From the NCBI GenBank assembly GCA_023374045.1, contig CM041776.1:141239296-141303295 (forward strand): DNA of 64,000 nt, written 5' to 3'. The first letter of the stretch is position 1; each line of letters begins with the position of its first letter. The stretch is from Limonium bicolor. Taxonomy: Eukaryota > Streptophyta > Magnoliopsida > Caryophyllales > Plumbaginaceae. A model generated the notes under the pieces. It was not told where the DNA came from, ran no database searches, and saw only the letters and a list, made by a program, of their open reading frames with translations. Positions 23,401-35,152 of this stretch are shown in pieces. The translations under genes were made by a program, and so were the position numbers.

Positions 23401-25538
23401 TCAGTTAGTGCTGATCGAGAAACTTTGATGGATCAAATTGCAGAGAGTATAGAAAAAGATTTGATCCTTCTAGGGGCTACTGCTGTTGAGGACAAACTTC
23501 AGAGTGGCGTAAGTCAGTTCACTCAAGTGGTGCTGATTTTTTTTGGTGCCTATAAGATCCTGAATGTTTGATTGTTGCAGGTCCCTGAGTGCATTGACAA
23601 GCTTGCTCAGGCAGGTATCAAGATATGGGTTTTGACAGGAGATAAGATGGAGACAGCCATAAACATTGGGTAATTGTTACTCTAACCATCTCTCATCTAA
23701 CTCTCAAATGCTACAGTCTACTGATATTCTTCATATCTAATAAACCAATCCTGGGAAATTTTTTCAGCTTTGCCTGCAGCTTGCTCCGACAGGATATGAA
23801 GCAGATAACAATCCACTTGGATACACCTGAAATGAAGGCCCTAGAGAAAGGTGGAGACAAAGCAGCAATCACCAAGGTGAATAGAATACCCTTTATATGG
23901 GGAAATGATCTCTCTTCTCCTCCTCCCATTTTTCTGTGACATGAAAAATTGTATTTTAATTTGTCTGAATTTTTCAGGCATCCAAGGAAAGAGTTATCTT
24001 TCAGATTACTCAAGGAAAGTCACAGCTTGCTCAATCAAGTCCAGGATCATCTGCATTCGCCCTGATAATTGATGGGAAATCCCTTGCTTATGCTTTGGAG
24101 AATGATGTCAAAAACTCGTTCTTGGAGCTTGCTCTTGGTTGTTCATCTGTCATCTGTTGCAGATCATCTCCCAAGCAGAAGGCTCTGGTGAGTATAAACA
24201 ACGACTGCTGGAAGAAAATATGCATTTTGAAATTACTTTATTGGCAGAAACCAGTCTACATTTTACAAAAGGATATCTGAATTGAAGAGTTGGATCAACT
24301 TTTATATAGGTTACACGGTTGGTTAAAAATGGAACTGGGAAGACAACTCTGGCAATTGGTGATGGAGCGAATGATGTTGGGATGCTTCAAGAAGCAGATA
24401 TTGGAATTGGAATCAGTGGTGCCGAGGGAATGCAGGCTGTCATGAGCAGTGACATTGCCATTGCTCAGTTCAGATATTTGGAGCGTTTGCTGCTTGTTCA
24501 TGGACACTGGTGTTATAGAAGGATTTCATCGATGGTAAAGCCTACTCCCCTCTGATTTAACTGTGAAACTATGATTATCCTGTGGTTTACAAAGCTGGGT
24601 AGACTCTTAAAGAAGTATTTTTCATAATGATATGGGTTTTTATTGGCAGATATGCTACTTCTTCTACAAGAACATAGTTTTTGGAGTTACTGTGTTCTTG
24701 TACGAGGGATATACATCATTCAGTGCAAAGCCTGCTTACAATGACTGGTTTTTATCCCTCTACAACGTATTCTTCACATCACTTCCTCCGATTGCGTTAG
24801 GCGTTTTTGATCAGGATGTATCAGCTCGATACTGTCTCAAGGTAAATATGTTTTACAGTTATCCGCCATTCTGATAATTGAATTCAGACTTGATGCGATA
24901 TTAGTCATGTCTTTTTTTGTTTCATTCTATTTTGTAGTTCCCTCTTTTGTACCAAGAGTGTGCAAAATGTGCTGTTCAGTTGGACAAGAATCCTAAGTTG
25001 GATGTTCAACGGAGTGTACAGCGGAGTCATGGTATTCTTCTTCTGTGCACGTGCACTTGGGCTCCCGGCCTTTAACCAGGAAGGAAAACCAGCTGATTTC
25101 GCAATCCTTGGGTCGACAATGTACACTTGTGTGGTGTGGGTGGTGAACACCCAAGTGGCTCTCTTTATAAATTACTTCACATTGGTCCAGCATGTACTGA
25201 TCTGGGGCAGCATCTTCAACTGGTACCTGTTCATGTTGATATATGGGGGGATTGAACCGGGGTTTTCCACCACAGCCTACCATGTATTCATCGAGTCCTT
25301 GATTGGTTCCCTCAAGTACTGGCTTGTAACCCTGTTCGTGGTGGTGTCCGCCCTGGTGCCGTACTTTGTTTATACAGCAGTCCAGATGAGGTTCTTCCCA
25401 ATGTACCATAATATGATCCAATGGATGAGGTTGGAAGGCAATGCGGATGACATTGAGTATTGTAATCTGGTGAGGCAGAGATCGATACGTAATACAACTG
25501 TGGGGACGACAGCTCGTCGTTTGCGGTTGAAGAGGTAG
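20419..25538 (+). CDS. ALA: P4-type phospholipid flippase (ALA family), frameshifted in last exon
   Basis: Ten exons with GT-AG borders: 20419-20829, 21298-22655, 23032-23142, 23232-23508, 23581-23669, 23768-23876, 23978-24187, 24310-24534, 24650-24841, 24938-25538. The product moves phospholipids across membranes using ATP. It resembles Arabidopsis ALA9-ALA12 from the N-terminus ([20 protein letters not shown]) onward. Landmarks are LDGETN (about residue 200, actuator), the phosphorylation site DKTGTLT (Asp 432), [13 protein letters not shown] and GDGANDVGM (about 872). The start is the ATG at 20419. In exon 10, FPLLYQE and the expected VQNVLFSW are out of frame: two bases are missing at about 24957-24959. 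Read literally, translation stops at 25073-25075 after residue 1039 and loses the last four membrane segments; the intact length would be about 1,194. It is either a broken allele or a sequence error. Confidence 0.93.
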
Positions 25539-25974
25539 AAGCTGAAGAAGGTAAAGAACATCCTTCTTTTCTGTTGTACAGTTGAGAGTTTCAGATTTTT
25601 CGTGGACCCAACAAGTGAAAAGGGTTTCACTGAGGGGTCATTTTCATTTTTGGGTAATTTGCTTGAGTTTTGTTTTGATCCGCCACCATAAGCTGGTTGT
25701 AAATTTCTGTACATTCTCTTTTCTTTTTCTTTGTTTTACACTTCCGTTCTCTATCCAATTCTTTGATTGTACGGAAGTTATAGAGACTTGTAAAGGACAG
25801 GGTAGCATAATTATTAGTTATTGATAAATATTGAAGAGATGTAGCACATTGTCTTGAAATTCAGTGTCTTGAAAGTTTGTTAGATGTCGTTTCAATTAGT
25901 TTCATTATCAAATACTCATCTGTCCTAGTATTAAATAATCATTGGTGAAAGTGCAAATGATATTGTCAATCTGA
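25539..25974 (+). other. Flippase 3' flank
   Basis: T-rich sequence following the stop codon, consistent with the 3' untranslated region; no other feature seen. Confidence 0.5.
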
Positions 25975-26095
25975 AGATTTCAGAGGCTGATCTTCCCATA
26001 TTATCTGCAAACTAGTTGATGGTGATGATCCCATCCCCATTGATGTCTGTCTCTTTCATTACATGAGGCAACTCACGGTATAACAACGTGTGTCC
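25975..26095 (-). pseudogene. EF-hand (calmodulin-like) gene fragment
   Basis: The minus strand reads GHTLLYRELPHVMKETDINGD, then GIITIN, a stop and FADNMGRSASE. This lines up with the last EF-hand of the calmodulin-like gene at 36.2-37.0 kb (GHRLTFRELSHIMREVDVNG, then DGLISFHEFVAIMGGSGSQ). The Glu at the end of the calcium loop has become TAG. Just upstream (minus sense) is a splice-acceptor-like CTAACAG. Nothing of the first three EF-hands was seen, so this is a partial duplicate or a decayed gene remnant. Confidence 0.75.
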
Positions 26096-26100
26096 CTGTT

Positions 26101-26714
26101 AGGATGTGTATAGCCCAATAAAGAATTTACTGTGCATAGAGATGGATGGAGGTGTTGTCTTGTCTATCTTAGACCATTAGTTAGATGTCAAGAAGCAGCT
26201 TATATATATATATATTCCTTTCTATCTTAATTGACGAGTCAATTCAATCACATGTGATTTTCTATTTTCTCTTTCTGTTATGTTCTTCTGAAAGCTTCCA
26301 CTCCAAAAATCACAAATCCTTGGGTTTGTCACGCACATTTTTGGGCAAGCAGCTTGACAACTATGACATGCCTTGTTGTTGGCCTTATTGGTTGTATGTG
26401 ATGGAAATCTGAATTGGTATCCCTTGTGACTGTGCCATGAACATGGCCCAGTCTTTGGGGTTGGCCTGAGGGTCGGGCCTAGGGGCGTGATGCCGAGGAC
26501 ACACGACCCTTGTTGTGCGCAGTCGATACCGCGCGAGCCTTGTGGACGCAACGGTGTGGTGTCGCAGGCGCCCAGACCTTGTCTAGGGCGCCCTGTCCCT
26601 TATGCTGCAGGGTGATGGTGCCTGGACACTGCCGCAAACTCTCTTTATATGGTGTACACCACAGCTCAAGATCTGAGTTTCGAATTTTGTTTCTTGTGTT
26701 TCAGCATTCATGCC
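26101..26714. other. Unassigned spacer
   Basis: Contains a short TA microsatellite near 26203-26216 and a GC-rich stretch (26430-26640) unlike its surroundings. No protein recognised. Confidence 0.4.
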
Positions 26715-26883
26715 TTGCTCAATAGGGGTGCCCAAAAAATATCGTTATTGTGGTACTGTACCGTCGAGTATTTATACCGTACCGTCTAATTGGTCAACCG
26801 TACGGTTAACCGAACCGTTATAATTACATAATCGCGGTCTAAGTAATGGTATGTAAGTTCTATACCGTGGTTAACTGCGGTTA

Positions 26884-27141
26884 TGAAAAGGATTAACTAG
26901 GACCACTGGAACCCAAAGGCTTACACACTCACGAGAAGTGAGGAAGAACAAGGACCAAGAAAGGAGAAAGACTTTTCTCTCTTGAGTTCTACTTTTCAGA
27001 GAATTGAAGTAGATACTTTACAAAGCAACCCGACACTCCTATATGTAGGCTAATAGTCCAACGTTCACTAATAACTCTAACAGACCAAGCTTAAATAAAA
27101 ACAAATACTTAAACAAATAAATACAAAGGTCTAACTTAACA
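26884..27141 (-). repeat. 3' LTR of the copia element
   Basis: 258 bp. In element sense it starts TGTTAAGTTAGACC and ends CCTTTTCA. It is bordered by the polypurine tract at 27142-27154. Confidence 0.93.
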
Positions 27142-27194
27142 CGCCCCCTCAAAACAGGCACAGAGTGAGTGTTTTGAATTTCCATCTAGTGAGT

Positions 27195-30100
27195 CTATCA
27201 GACCCATGTCATCCAAAGTCTTGCTGTAACACCTTCCAGGGAGAACCTTTGTGAGCACATCTGCCAGCTGAGAATTGGTTCCGACAAACTTGACCTTCTA
27301 TCAATCCTTCTTCCAATTTTTGTCTAACAAAGTGCACATCCACTTCAATGTGCTTGGTACGTTCGTGTAGTACCGGATTCCTGGCTATATAAATGGCGGA
27401 CTGGCTATCTGAGTTGATAGGAACCGGCACTATATCTTCTACTCCAAGCTCAGACAAGAGTCTAGTAATCCAGCTTAACTCGGCAGTGACTTGCCTCATT
27501 GATCTGTACTCAGCTTCCGCGGATGAAAGTGCCACAGTGGATTGCTTCTTTGACTTCCAGGATAAAGGGCACCCTCCCAACTGTATGAAATAACCACTCA
27601 CGGATCTTCTGCTGTTTGGACAGCCAGCCCAATCTGAGTCACAAAAGGCCAACAAATTCAGTGAGCTTCTCTTATTGAAAAACAAACCATAAGTTAAAGT
27701 GCCTTTAATATACCTCAGAGTGTGTAAAGCTGCAGCAAAATGTAAATCTGTTGGATTATCTAAAAACTGACTTAACAATTGAATGGTAAAACTTAAGTCT
27801 GGTCTACTGTGAGACAGAAAACTAATTCTACCAATCAGTCTTCTGTAAACAGAGGCATCAGGAAGAGGGTTTCCTTCATTTCTAATAAGCTTAACATTTA
27901 ATTCTAATGGACCCACTGCTGTCTTGCTGTTCAAGCAATCAAACTCCTTTAACAAATCTTCTGCATACCTTTTCTGTGTTAAAACCACACCTTGTGTGGT
28001 GTGCAGAAATTCCAGACCAAGAAATAAACTTAAACGGCCCAAATCTTTAATCATGAATTTTTCATTCATGCTCTTTTTGACCAATTTAATCATCTTAGTA
28101 TCACTACCAGTCAACAGAATATCATCAACGTATACAGCCAAATAACAAACACCATTATCACTGTTTCTACAGAAAAGAGAATAATCATTTAAAGATTGAG
28201 AAAAACCAAGATCTTTAAGGAAGTTGCTAAGCTTTTGATGCCACTGTCTAGAGGCTTGTTTAAGGCCATATAAAGACTTTTTCAGAGACAGACCTTATTA
28301 GTATCATCAGAATTTAACCCTTCAGGTAACTCCATATAGACTTCCTCAAAAAGATCCCCGTGCAGAAAGGCATTGTTGACATCAAGTTGGTCAACTGTCC
28401 ACCCCCTCTTGGTGGCAACAATGAGTAAGGCCCTAATTGTGGTAAACTTAATGACAGGAGAGAAAGTTTCTTGGTAATCTATACAATGTTTTTGGGTAAA
28501 GCCCTTTGCTACCAGCCTAGCCTTACATCTCTCAAGAGTACCATCTGATTTATACTTATATCTGAAAACCCACTTACATTTTACAGCCTTTTTACCTCTT
28601 GGCAGATCAGTAACAATCCAAGTTTTGTTCCTATTGAGAGCAAGAAATTCTTCTGCCATAGCTTTTCTCCATCTGGGATCCTTAACAGCAACATGGTAAT
28701 CTACTGGTTCTATTTCTCTACTGAAATCAGTTTTGCTTGCAAGTAAACACAGAGTTTGCGCAGGACAGATGGATGACATTAATGAGTTACTATCTTCAGC
28801 ATACAAATGTTTGTCATCATTGTATTGTTTAGCAGGAAAAATAGCATTATGTGTACTTGAAACAGCTTTCAGTCTATCAGACAGTATAGTTGTAAAAGAG
28901 CAGTGTGAAAACTTATCTGTTTCTTGATTGAAGATCTGATTGACCTCGTAATCTCCAAGTATTCTGGAGTGTGTCTCTGTCTTTGAGACCTTCTGAGAAA
29001 TACCTCTTCAGTTGGTTGTTCTTGCTGTGTCTCTTGCTCTGTTTCTTCTGAACCATGTGCTTCTTGACTGTTTTGGACAGTATTCTGTTCCTGTGCTTGT
29101 GACAAATCTTGTGTGTCCTTGTCATTTTGGTTAGTACTTTCAGAAACAATGTTCAAATTATCATCATCTTCTATACTAGAGGGGAAGACAAATAAATCAT
29201 GCTCCTCATGGTTGTAAGCATTTTCAACAGCAATTTCTTTGTAGGGAAAAATATTTTCATGGAAGCTAATGTCTCTGTTATATATGATTTTATCATGATC
29301 CAAATCATAAATCTTGTACCCCTTCTTGCCTTGGGGATATCCAATAAATACACCCTTTACACATCTTGAAGCAAACTTGTCATGCTGATTGTAATTCACA
29401 TTGGCAAAACACAAGCAACCAAAGCATCTAAGCAGATTATAATCGGGTTTCTTATCAAAGATTATTTCATATGGGATTTGACCCTCTATAGAGCTAGATG
29501 GCATTCTGTTTATAAGGTATGTGGCAGTCATTATACTTTCTCCCCAAAATTTCAAGGGGAGACCTGACTGAAACATGAGTGCCCTTGCAGTCTCCATAAT
29601 GTGCCTATGCTTGCGTTCTACAACCCCGTTCTGTTGTGGACTATGGGGACAAGAAGTTTGGTGTGTTATTCCCTTTTGCTTGAGGATGTTGGCATTAAAT
29701 TTAGAACTGCCAAGTTCATAGGCATTGTCGGACCTTATGGTCTTAATTTTCTTGTTGAATTGCCTTTCAACCAATTCAGTAAAATCCATGATAATTTGAA
29801 AACAATCTGCCTTATTGGAACACAAAGGGAAAAAAATGGACCCTGTAGGCCCTTACTTTTGTCATCAACAATGGTCAAGAAATACTGAAAGCCATCATGT
29901 GTCTTGTGAGGATATGGTCCCCACAAGTCAACATGTACAAGATCAAACACATTTTCAGACCTAGTGTTGCTTTTATTAAAGACTAACCTATGGCTCTTGG
30001 CTCTAACACAAGGTTCACACACAAACTGCGTACAAGATTTATTATTCTCCAGAAGATTCAAACTCATGAGACCCTTTCTGTGAAGGTGTCCCAAGCGGTA

Positions 30101-31750
30101 ATGCCAAAGGGAAAAACTATCATTACAGTCAAAACCTATGACAATTCTATTTCCTGAATTTACAGAGTTGATCTTGCTTTTTACAGAGCTAAAAGAACCT
30201 TTCTTATCACAGAAATTGTCAAGCAGATACAGGCAGCAATATCCTATTTCCACCTCTTTCTTCCATTTAGAGTCCTGATATACACAAGATTTTGAGTTAA
30301 AATAAATTTTTCCGCCCATGTCTTTAGATAGCTTACTGATAGCAATAAGGTTGAACTGAAAGCTTGGAACATATAAAACATCGTTTAAGATTATCATGGA
30401 GTTTATTTTCACTTTTCCTATGATTCTAACAAACTGTGGATGTCCATCAGGCATGGTTATGCTATGAGCACTATCAAGAACATGATGCGAAATAAACATT
30501 TTGAAATCACAGCACATGTGATCTGAGGCACCAGAATCAAGCAACCACACAGAGCTGTCAAAAACTTTTCTCATGCTAGAGTTCCTATCTTGGTTATTAG
30601 CAAAACTAAATGGTTCTGATAAGTTAAGGGAGAAAGGATAGATCATACCTACGAAACCGCAATTGGTTTCCTTAACCTGATCTCCCTTGGCCACATTCTG
30701 TGACTTGCTGATGTATGCCAGCAGTTGGTTAACTTGTTCATTTGTTAAGCCCCCTTTGAAAGGATCTTCGGCTGTTTCAGTCTTTGCATCATCGATACTT
30801 GTAGTGGCGTTGGCCTTCTTGTTTCGATTTCTCCAGTTCTGAGGGAAACCGTGTTTGTGAAAACACTTTTCTTCTTGATGTCCGCTTCTCCCGCAAAAGG
30901 TGCAGATGAGATTTGGACGCTTGTTGAAATTTCCCGTTTGGTTGAAGCTCCCTGTCTGATTTCTTGTCGTCATCTTCTTCGAGTTGTCTGCCGCGAAGGA
31001 CAAGGATGCTCCTTCAGATGAACTTGTGGTGGTTAGGGTTTTCTGTCGTTCTTCTTGCACGAGTAGGGAGAAGACTTGCTCAAGACTTGGAAGAGGGCTG
31101 ATCATCAGGATATTTCCCCGTACGATTCCATATCGTTCATTAAGGCCCATGAGAAATTTGATTACACGCCTTTCTTTGATGTAGGTTTGAAATTTCTCCG
31201 AATCATTGCCTTCGCATTTTGGTATGGAGTCGGTGGCGTCAAGCTCATCCCAAAGCTTCTTGATGCGGTTGAAATATAGCCCGATGGTGTCTCCTCCTTG
31301 AGTGATTGCACTCAATTGTTGCTCGAGGTCGTAGACTCTAGTGGCGTCCTTTTCTTCGTATCGCCCGCGCAGCTGCTCCCAGATTAGCGCAGAAGTAGGG
31401 TTGAAGATTACAGTCTCAGCGATGCTTTTCTCCAGGCTTGAGAGAATCCACGACATCACCATTTTATTGCACCTTTCCCATGCCTGGACTTTATGCAGCG
31501 GACTTGTTGGCTTCGCGAGACTTCCATCTATGAAACCCATTTTGTTTTTCGCACCAAGGGCTATCTCAATTTGTTGCCTCCAGCAAGCGAACCCCTTTCC
31601 GTCAAATTTCGTTGCCAGAGCTTGCCCTGGTTGGTCTGAACTAGCGAGGTAAAGAGGATCACCGACTGGTATGCTATTTTCGTTGGAGAGCTTGGGCTCG
31701 TTTTCTTTCGCCGACGGATCTTGAGGCGGATTTCCGATGATTTCTGTCAT
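27195..31750 (-). pseudogene. Copia gag-pol polyprotein with frameshifts
   Basis: In order on the minus strand: gag (PF14244-type start, DPLYLASSDQPGQAL; CCHC knuckle CTFCGRSGHQEEKC near 30900), protease (WLLDSGASDHM near 30550), pre-integrase (LWHYRLGHLHRKGL), integrase (from LVHVDLWGPY near 29940), reverse transcriptase ([12 protein letters not shown] near 28570; YVDD near 28130) and RNase H (CDSDWAGCPNSRRSVSGY). The reading frame shifts at about 29835 (T-run in the integrase), about 28955 (after the integrase), about 28285 (inside reverse transcriptase, next to VCL) and about 27300 (C-terminus). The start is the ATG at 31750. The copy cannot make an intact polyprotein. No attempt is made here to join the frames. 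Confidence 0.93.
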
Positions 31751-31939
31751 CTTTTAGCGAGCAAGACAAGTTCTTGGCACCAGAAAAAAAATTGGGTTGT
31801 CGAGAAGAGGAATGACGAATAGAGAATACGAAGGAAAACTTAGATTGTTGGGGAGAAAGACGACGGACTGAGAATCGAAAAGATAGGAAGACGACGGACT
31901 GAAAAGAAGCCCGTGTAGATAAATTAGGGTTCCTTTCGT

Positions 31940-31952
31940 GGCTCTGATACCA
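31940..31952 (-). promoter_or_regulatory. Primer binding site, initiator tRNA-Met type (copia)
   Basis: The complement reads TGGTATCAGAGCC, directly next to the 5' LTR, the standard plant copia primer site. Confidence 0.93.
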
Positions 31953-32214
31953 TGAAAAGGATTAACTAGGACCACTGGAACCCAAAGGCTTACACACTCA
32001 CGACAGAGAAGTGAGGAAGAACAAGGACCAAGAAAGGAGAAAGACTTTTCTCTCTTGAGTTCTACTTTTCAGAGAATTGAAGTAGATACTTTACAAAGCA
32101 ACCCGACACTCCTATATGTAGGCTAATAGTCCAACGTTCACTAATAACTCTAACAGACCAAGCTTAAATAAAAACAAATACTTAAACAAATAAATACAAA
32201 GGTCTAACTTAACA
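31953..32214 (-). repeat. 5' LTR of the copia element
   Basis: 262 bp; matches 26884-27141 apart from a 4-base indel. Confidence 0.93.
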
Positions 32215-33450
32215 GGTTAACCGGTTATATATATATATAAAAGTATATATATTTATATATAAAAATTAGTACTAGTAAACATAACATCATATTTCTTATG
32301 TTTTGGTGCTAAATCAAACTGAAATGAATAGTTTATGATATATTTGTTTTAGTGATAAAACAAAGATGTTAGTTTAAAAGAAGTTGTATTGAGTTAAATA
32401 ACAAACAAATTTTTAAGGTTCTCTTATGCGGTAACTAAACCATGTTAATAGTATGTCATAGCATTTGTTTTTTAAGTTAATAAGAGATGTTAGTTTAATG
32501 GTAATTTATTGGCTACATCCAAACGTAGCTATAGATGGTTACATACATGTACATTCGTTTTGTAAAAATTGTACAATTAGTAAATAAAAACTGTACGAAT
32601 GTATATGTAAAGTTATACATTGAATTATGATATTACTAAAATTCTATTAGATGTACATACTAACTTCTTAAACTGTACAATAAGCTTACAAAACCTGTAC
32701 TTGTACACTATACAAACTGTACAATTTTAAATGTAGCCAAATATAGTTTCATATGCTTGTAGACAAGAATAATTGTAGTTTAATTATGCTTAAACTGAAC
32801 TTAATTGAAATGAATAGCAAACATATTTCTCTAGTTTACGTTGTATTGTAGCTATACTAAATTGAATATGTTGTGATAGATTTTTTTATTTGCTCACTAT
32901 GTCTATTGTATGATGCAACAAACAATGTACATGTTTTATGCCATTGAAGCTGTGGATGACACTTTTGAGTGTCTTCTATTTTGGTTTTTGATATTTTGAA
33001 ATTATTTTTTAGGAAGTAGTCTTTTGTATATCTTTTAACTTATATTTTGAACACTTATACAAAAGTAATCTAGAATCTAGAAAATGAACACTACTTACCA
33101 ATGACATAATGTATTATGTGCAATGAAGAACAAGGTAAACAATATAGTGTATATTGTAATTATGTTTTGGTAAAATCTTTTGAGATGTATTTTGTTATCA
33201 TTTAGTTGAGAAAGCAGGTTGTAAATTATGTTGTTTGAATATAAGTGAATTGATTTAGACTTATATTGTTAGACAATATAAATGGAATGGTAATAAGCTG
33301 AATTACCGTACCGCCTTAGATGGTTAACCTGAATGCGGTTAACCGATGTAAACGGAACGGTAACAGTTTAAAATTTTGAAAAACCATATTATCCGGTTAA
33401 CCTGTATTTGGTTATAATATAACCGTATCGTGAACACCCCTATTGCTCAC

Positions 33451-33659
33451 GATGTCTAGCTTGTACATCTTAAATTCATTTAGGTTGATCATTCTCATGC
33501 TAAGTCAATTGTAACAACGATTTTACAAGAAATGTGAGAATCTTTTTGCTCGTTGCTTTTTAATGGTCTTCATATCTCTTAGCACTGGATAAGATTTTTT
33601 GTATTAGCATTAAATTGCAATGCTTGATGCTTGCTTAGGCAGATTCGAGCTTGCAGCGT
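33451..33659. other. Short spacer between hAT-like and long-inverted-repeat elements
   Basis: No gene seen. The outer end of the inverted-repeat element may reach as far left as about 33639. Confidence 0.4.
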
Positions 33660-34980
33660 GTCAGTACATAGTATCATGTAGTCTAGTGATTTGGCAGTCC
33701 CAGTCAGCAGTTGACTGGACTGTTTTTTGCTGGTTGGGCTGTCTTTTTATTATATTCACTTAAATGGTTGTAACTTTTAATATATACGTCCAAAATGAAA
33801 AAAATTATATTACTGTTCACCTAAATTCAAGCTCTTCAAAATAAGATCAGTCATGGATATGTTTTGACAACTTTGAAAAAAAAATTATTTTTACATGTGT
33901 ATGATGATACACTAAAATGATAATATGATTCATTAATTTTGATATTATGATTCATTAAAATTGATATTATCGTTAATTAACTAATAAATGGTGAATTAGA
34001 TTAAAAATTTCGGAACCGATAAAAAATCATCATTGTTTTGTAGTGTATTATTATTGTTGTATGGTGTATATTAAACCTTATATGATGAATCACGTATTTT
34101 TCATACATACCAAATATTGTTTTGTGTTGTATTGTTGTTTAATTTTTTTTTATTTTTATATGTTTACATTGATACACTAAAATGATGATATGATTCATTA
34201 ACTTTGATATTATGATTCATTAAAATTGATATTATGATTCATTAACTAATTAATAAGTGGTGAGTTAGATAACAAACTTCAAAACTGATAAAAAAATCAT
34301 TATTGTTTTGTAGTGCATTATTATTATTGTATGGTGTAATTTAAATCTTTTATGGTGAATCATATATTTTTTATACATACCAGATATTGTTTTGTATTGC
34401 ATTATTGTTAAATTTTTTTATTTCTATATGTTTGCTATGATACACTAAAATGAAGATATTTTCATTAAAACTGATATTATGATTCATTAACTAACAAGTG
34501 GTGAATTGGATAACAAGCTTTGAAACTAATAATGGATCATTATTGTAATGCATTATTATTATTATTATTATTTTGTGATGTATTATTATTATTTATATGA
34601 TGTATTTTAAGTCTTATGTAGTGAATCATATATTTTTTAACATACCGATTTCAAAACAGATAATGAATCATTATTGTTTTGTAGTGTATTATTATTATTG
34701 TATGGTGTATTTTAAACTGTATATGGTGAATCACGTATGGTTGATATGTATAGATATATACATATAAAAAATATAAAATATTAAAGTTGTTAAAACATAT
34801 TCATGTTTGGTCTTGTTTTGAAGAGCTTAAATTTAGATGAACAATGATATAATTTTTTTCATTTTGGATTTATATTTTAAAAGTTTCAACCAATTGAAGT
34901 TAATATAGTAAAAAGACAACTCAGTCATCAAAACAATCCAGTCAGCAGCTGACTGAACTGCCAAGTGGACAGGACTACAC
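33660..34980. mobile_element. Long-terminal-inverted-repeat element, copy A
   Basis: The left arm (about 33675-33885) and right arm (about 34770-34975) are imperfect reverse complements over roughly 200 bp. Both contain TGGCAGT, a 'CAGTCAGC..CTGACTGG' block, a 'GTCTTTTTA' block, 'TCCAAAATGAAAAAAATTAT' and AAGCTCTTCAAAA. The interior is a tandem array with no coding capacity. Long inverted repeats suggest a Mutator-like element or foldback element. I found no clear target duplication, so exact ends and superfamily are open. A related copy flanks element 2. Confidence 0.7.
33900..34720. repeat. ~265-bp AT-rich tandem repeat inside copy A
   Basis: Units begin ATGATACACTAAAATGA at about 33903, 34169 and 34437, with a partial fourth copy near 34640. 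Each contains TGATTCATTAA boxes, 'ATTATTGTTTTGTAGTG' and 'TATGGTGAATCA'. The same unit occurs in reverse orientation in copy B (38320-39000). Confidence 0.8.
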
Positions 34981-35152
34981 CAAATTGGACGCGGCCAAGC
35001 CGCACCATCTACCGGCTTGCTTAAAACTAAGCGAATTTGCGTTTACAACACTTTCTTGCAGTTGAAGTTGAACCTTCTCGGTCTTCCAAAGGGTAAGAGG
35101 AAAAGTAATCAACGCATGCGAGAAGTAGACGTTGAAGAGATTTTGTATTTTC
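34981..35152. other. Spacer
   Basis: No feature beyond the possible outer end of copy A (to about 35040) and the left target duplication of the next element (35145-35152). Confidence 0.4.

Larger units (their letters stand above)
26884..32214 (-). mobile_element. Ty1/copia retrotransposon, full length but coding-defective
   Basis: LTRs at 26884-27141 (3' LTR in element sense) and 31953-32214 (5' LTR) are identical except for a 4-base difference near CACGA(CAGA)GAAG. The target duplication GGTTA is at 26879-26883 and 32215-32219. On the minus strand the primer site TGGTATCAGAGCC (complement of 31940-31952, initiator tRNA-Met) abuts the 5' LTR, and the purine run TTTTGAGGGGGCG (complement of 27142-27154) abuts the 3' LTR. 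The near-identical LTRs mark a very recent insertion, yet the gag-pol frame is broken at several points. Confidence 0.95.
26723..33442. mobile_element. hAT-like non-autonomous element, split by a copia insertion
   Basis: The ends are TAGGGGTG at 26723 and its complement CACCCCTA ending at 33442, flanked by 8-bp repeats TTGCTCAA (26715-26722) and TTGCTCAC (33443-33450), one mismatch. An 8-bp duplication and TAGGGGTG ends fit the hAT superfamily. Subterminal regions are full of GGTTAACC/ACCGTACGGTT motifs on both sides. Without the copia insertion it is about 1.4 kb, AT-rich, with no transposase. Confidence 0.75.

Noticed and set aside
26430..26640. GC-rich stretch considered as an rRNA or plastid insert
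   Set aside because: No match to rRNA or plastid gene motifs that I can recognise; too short to assign.
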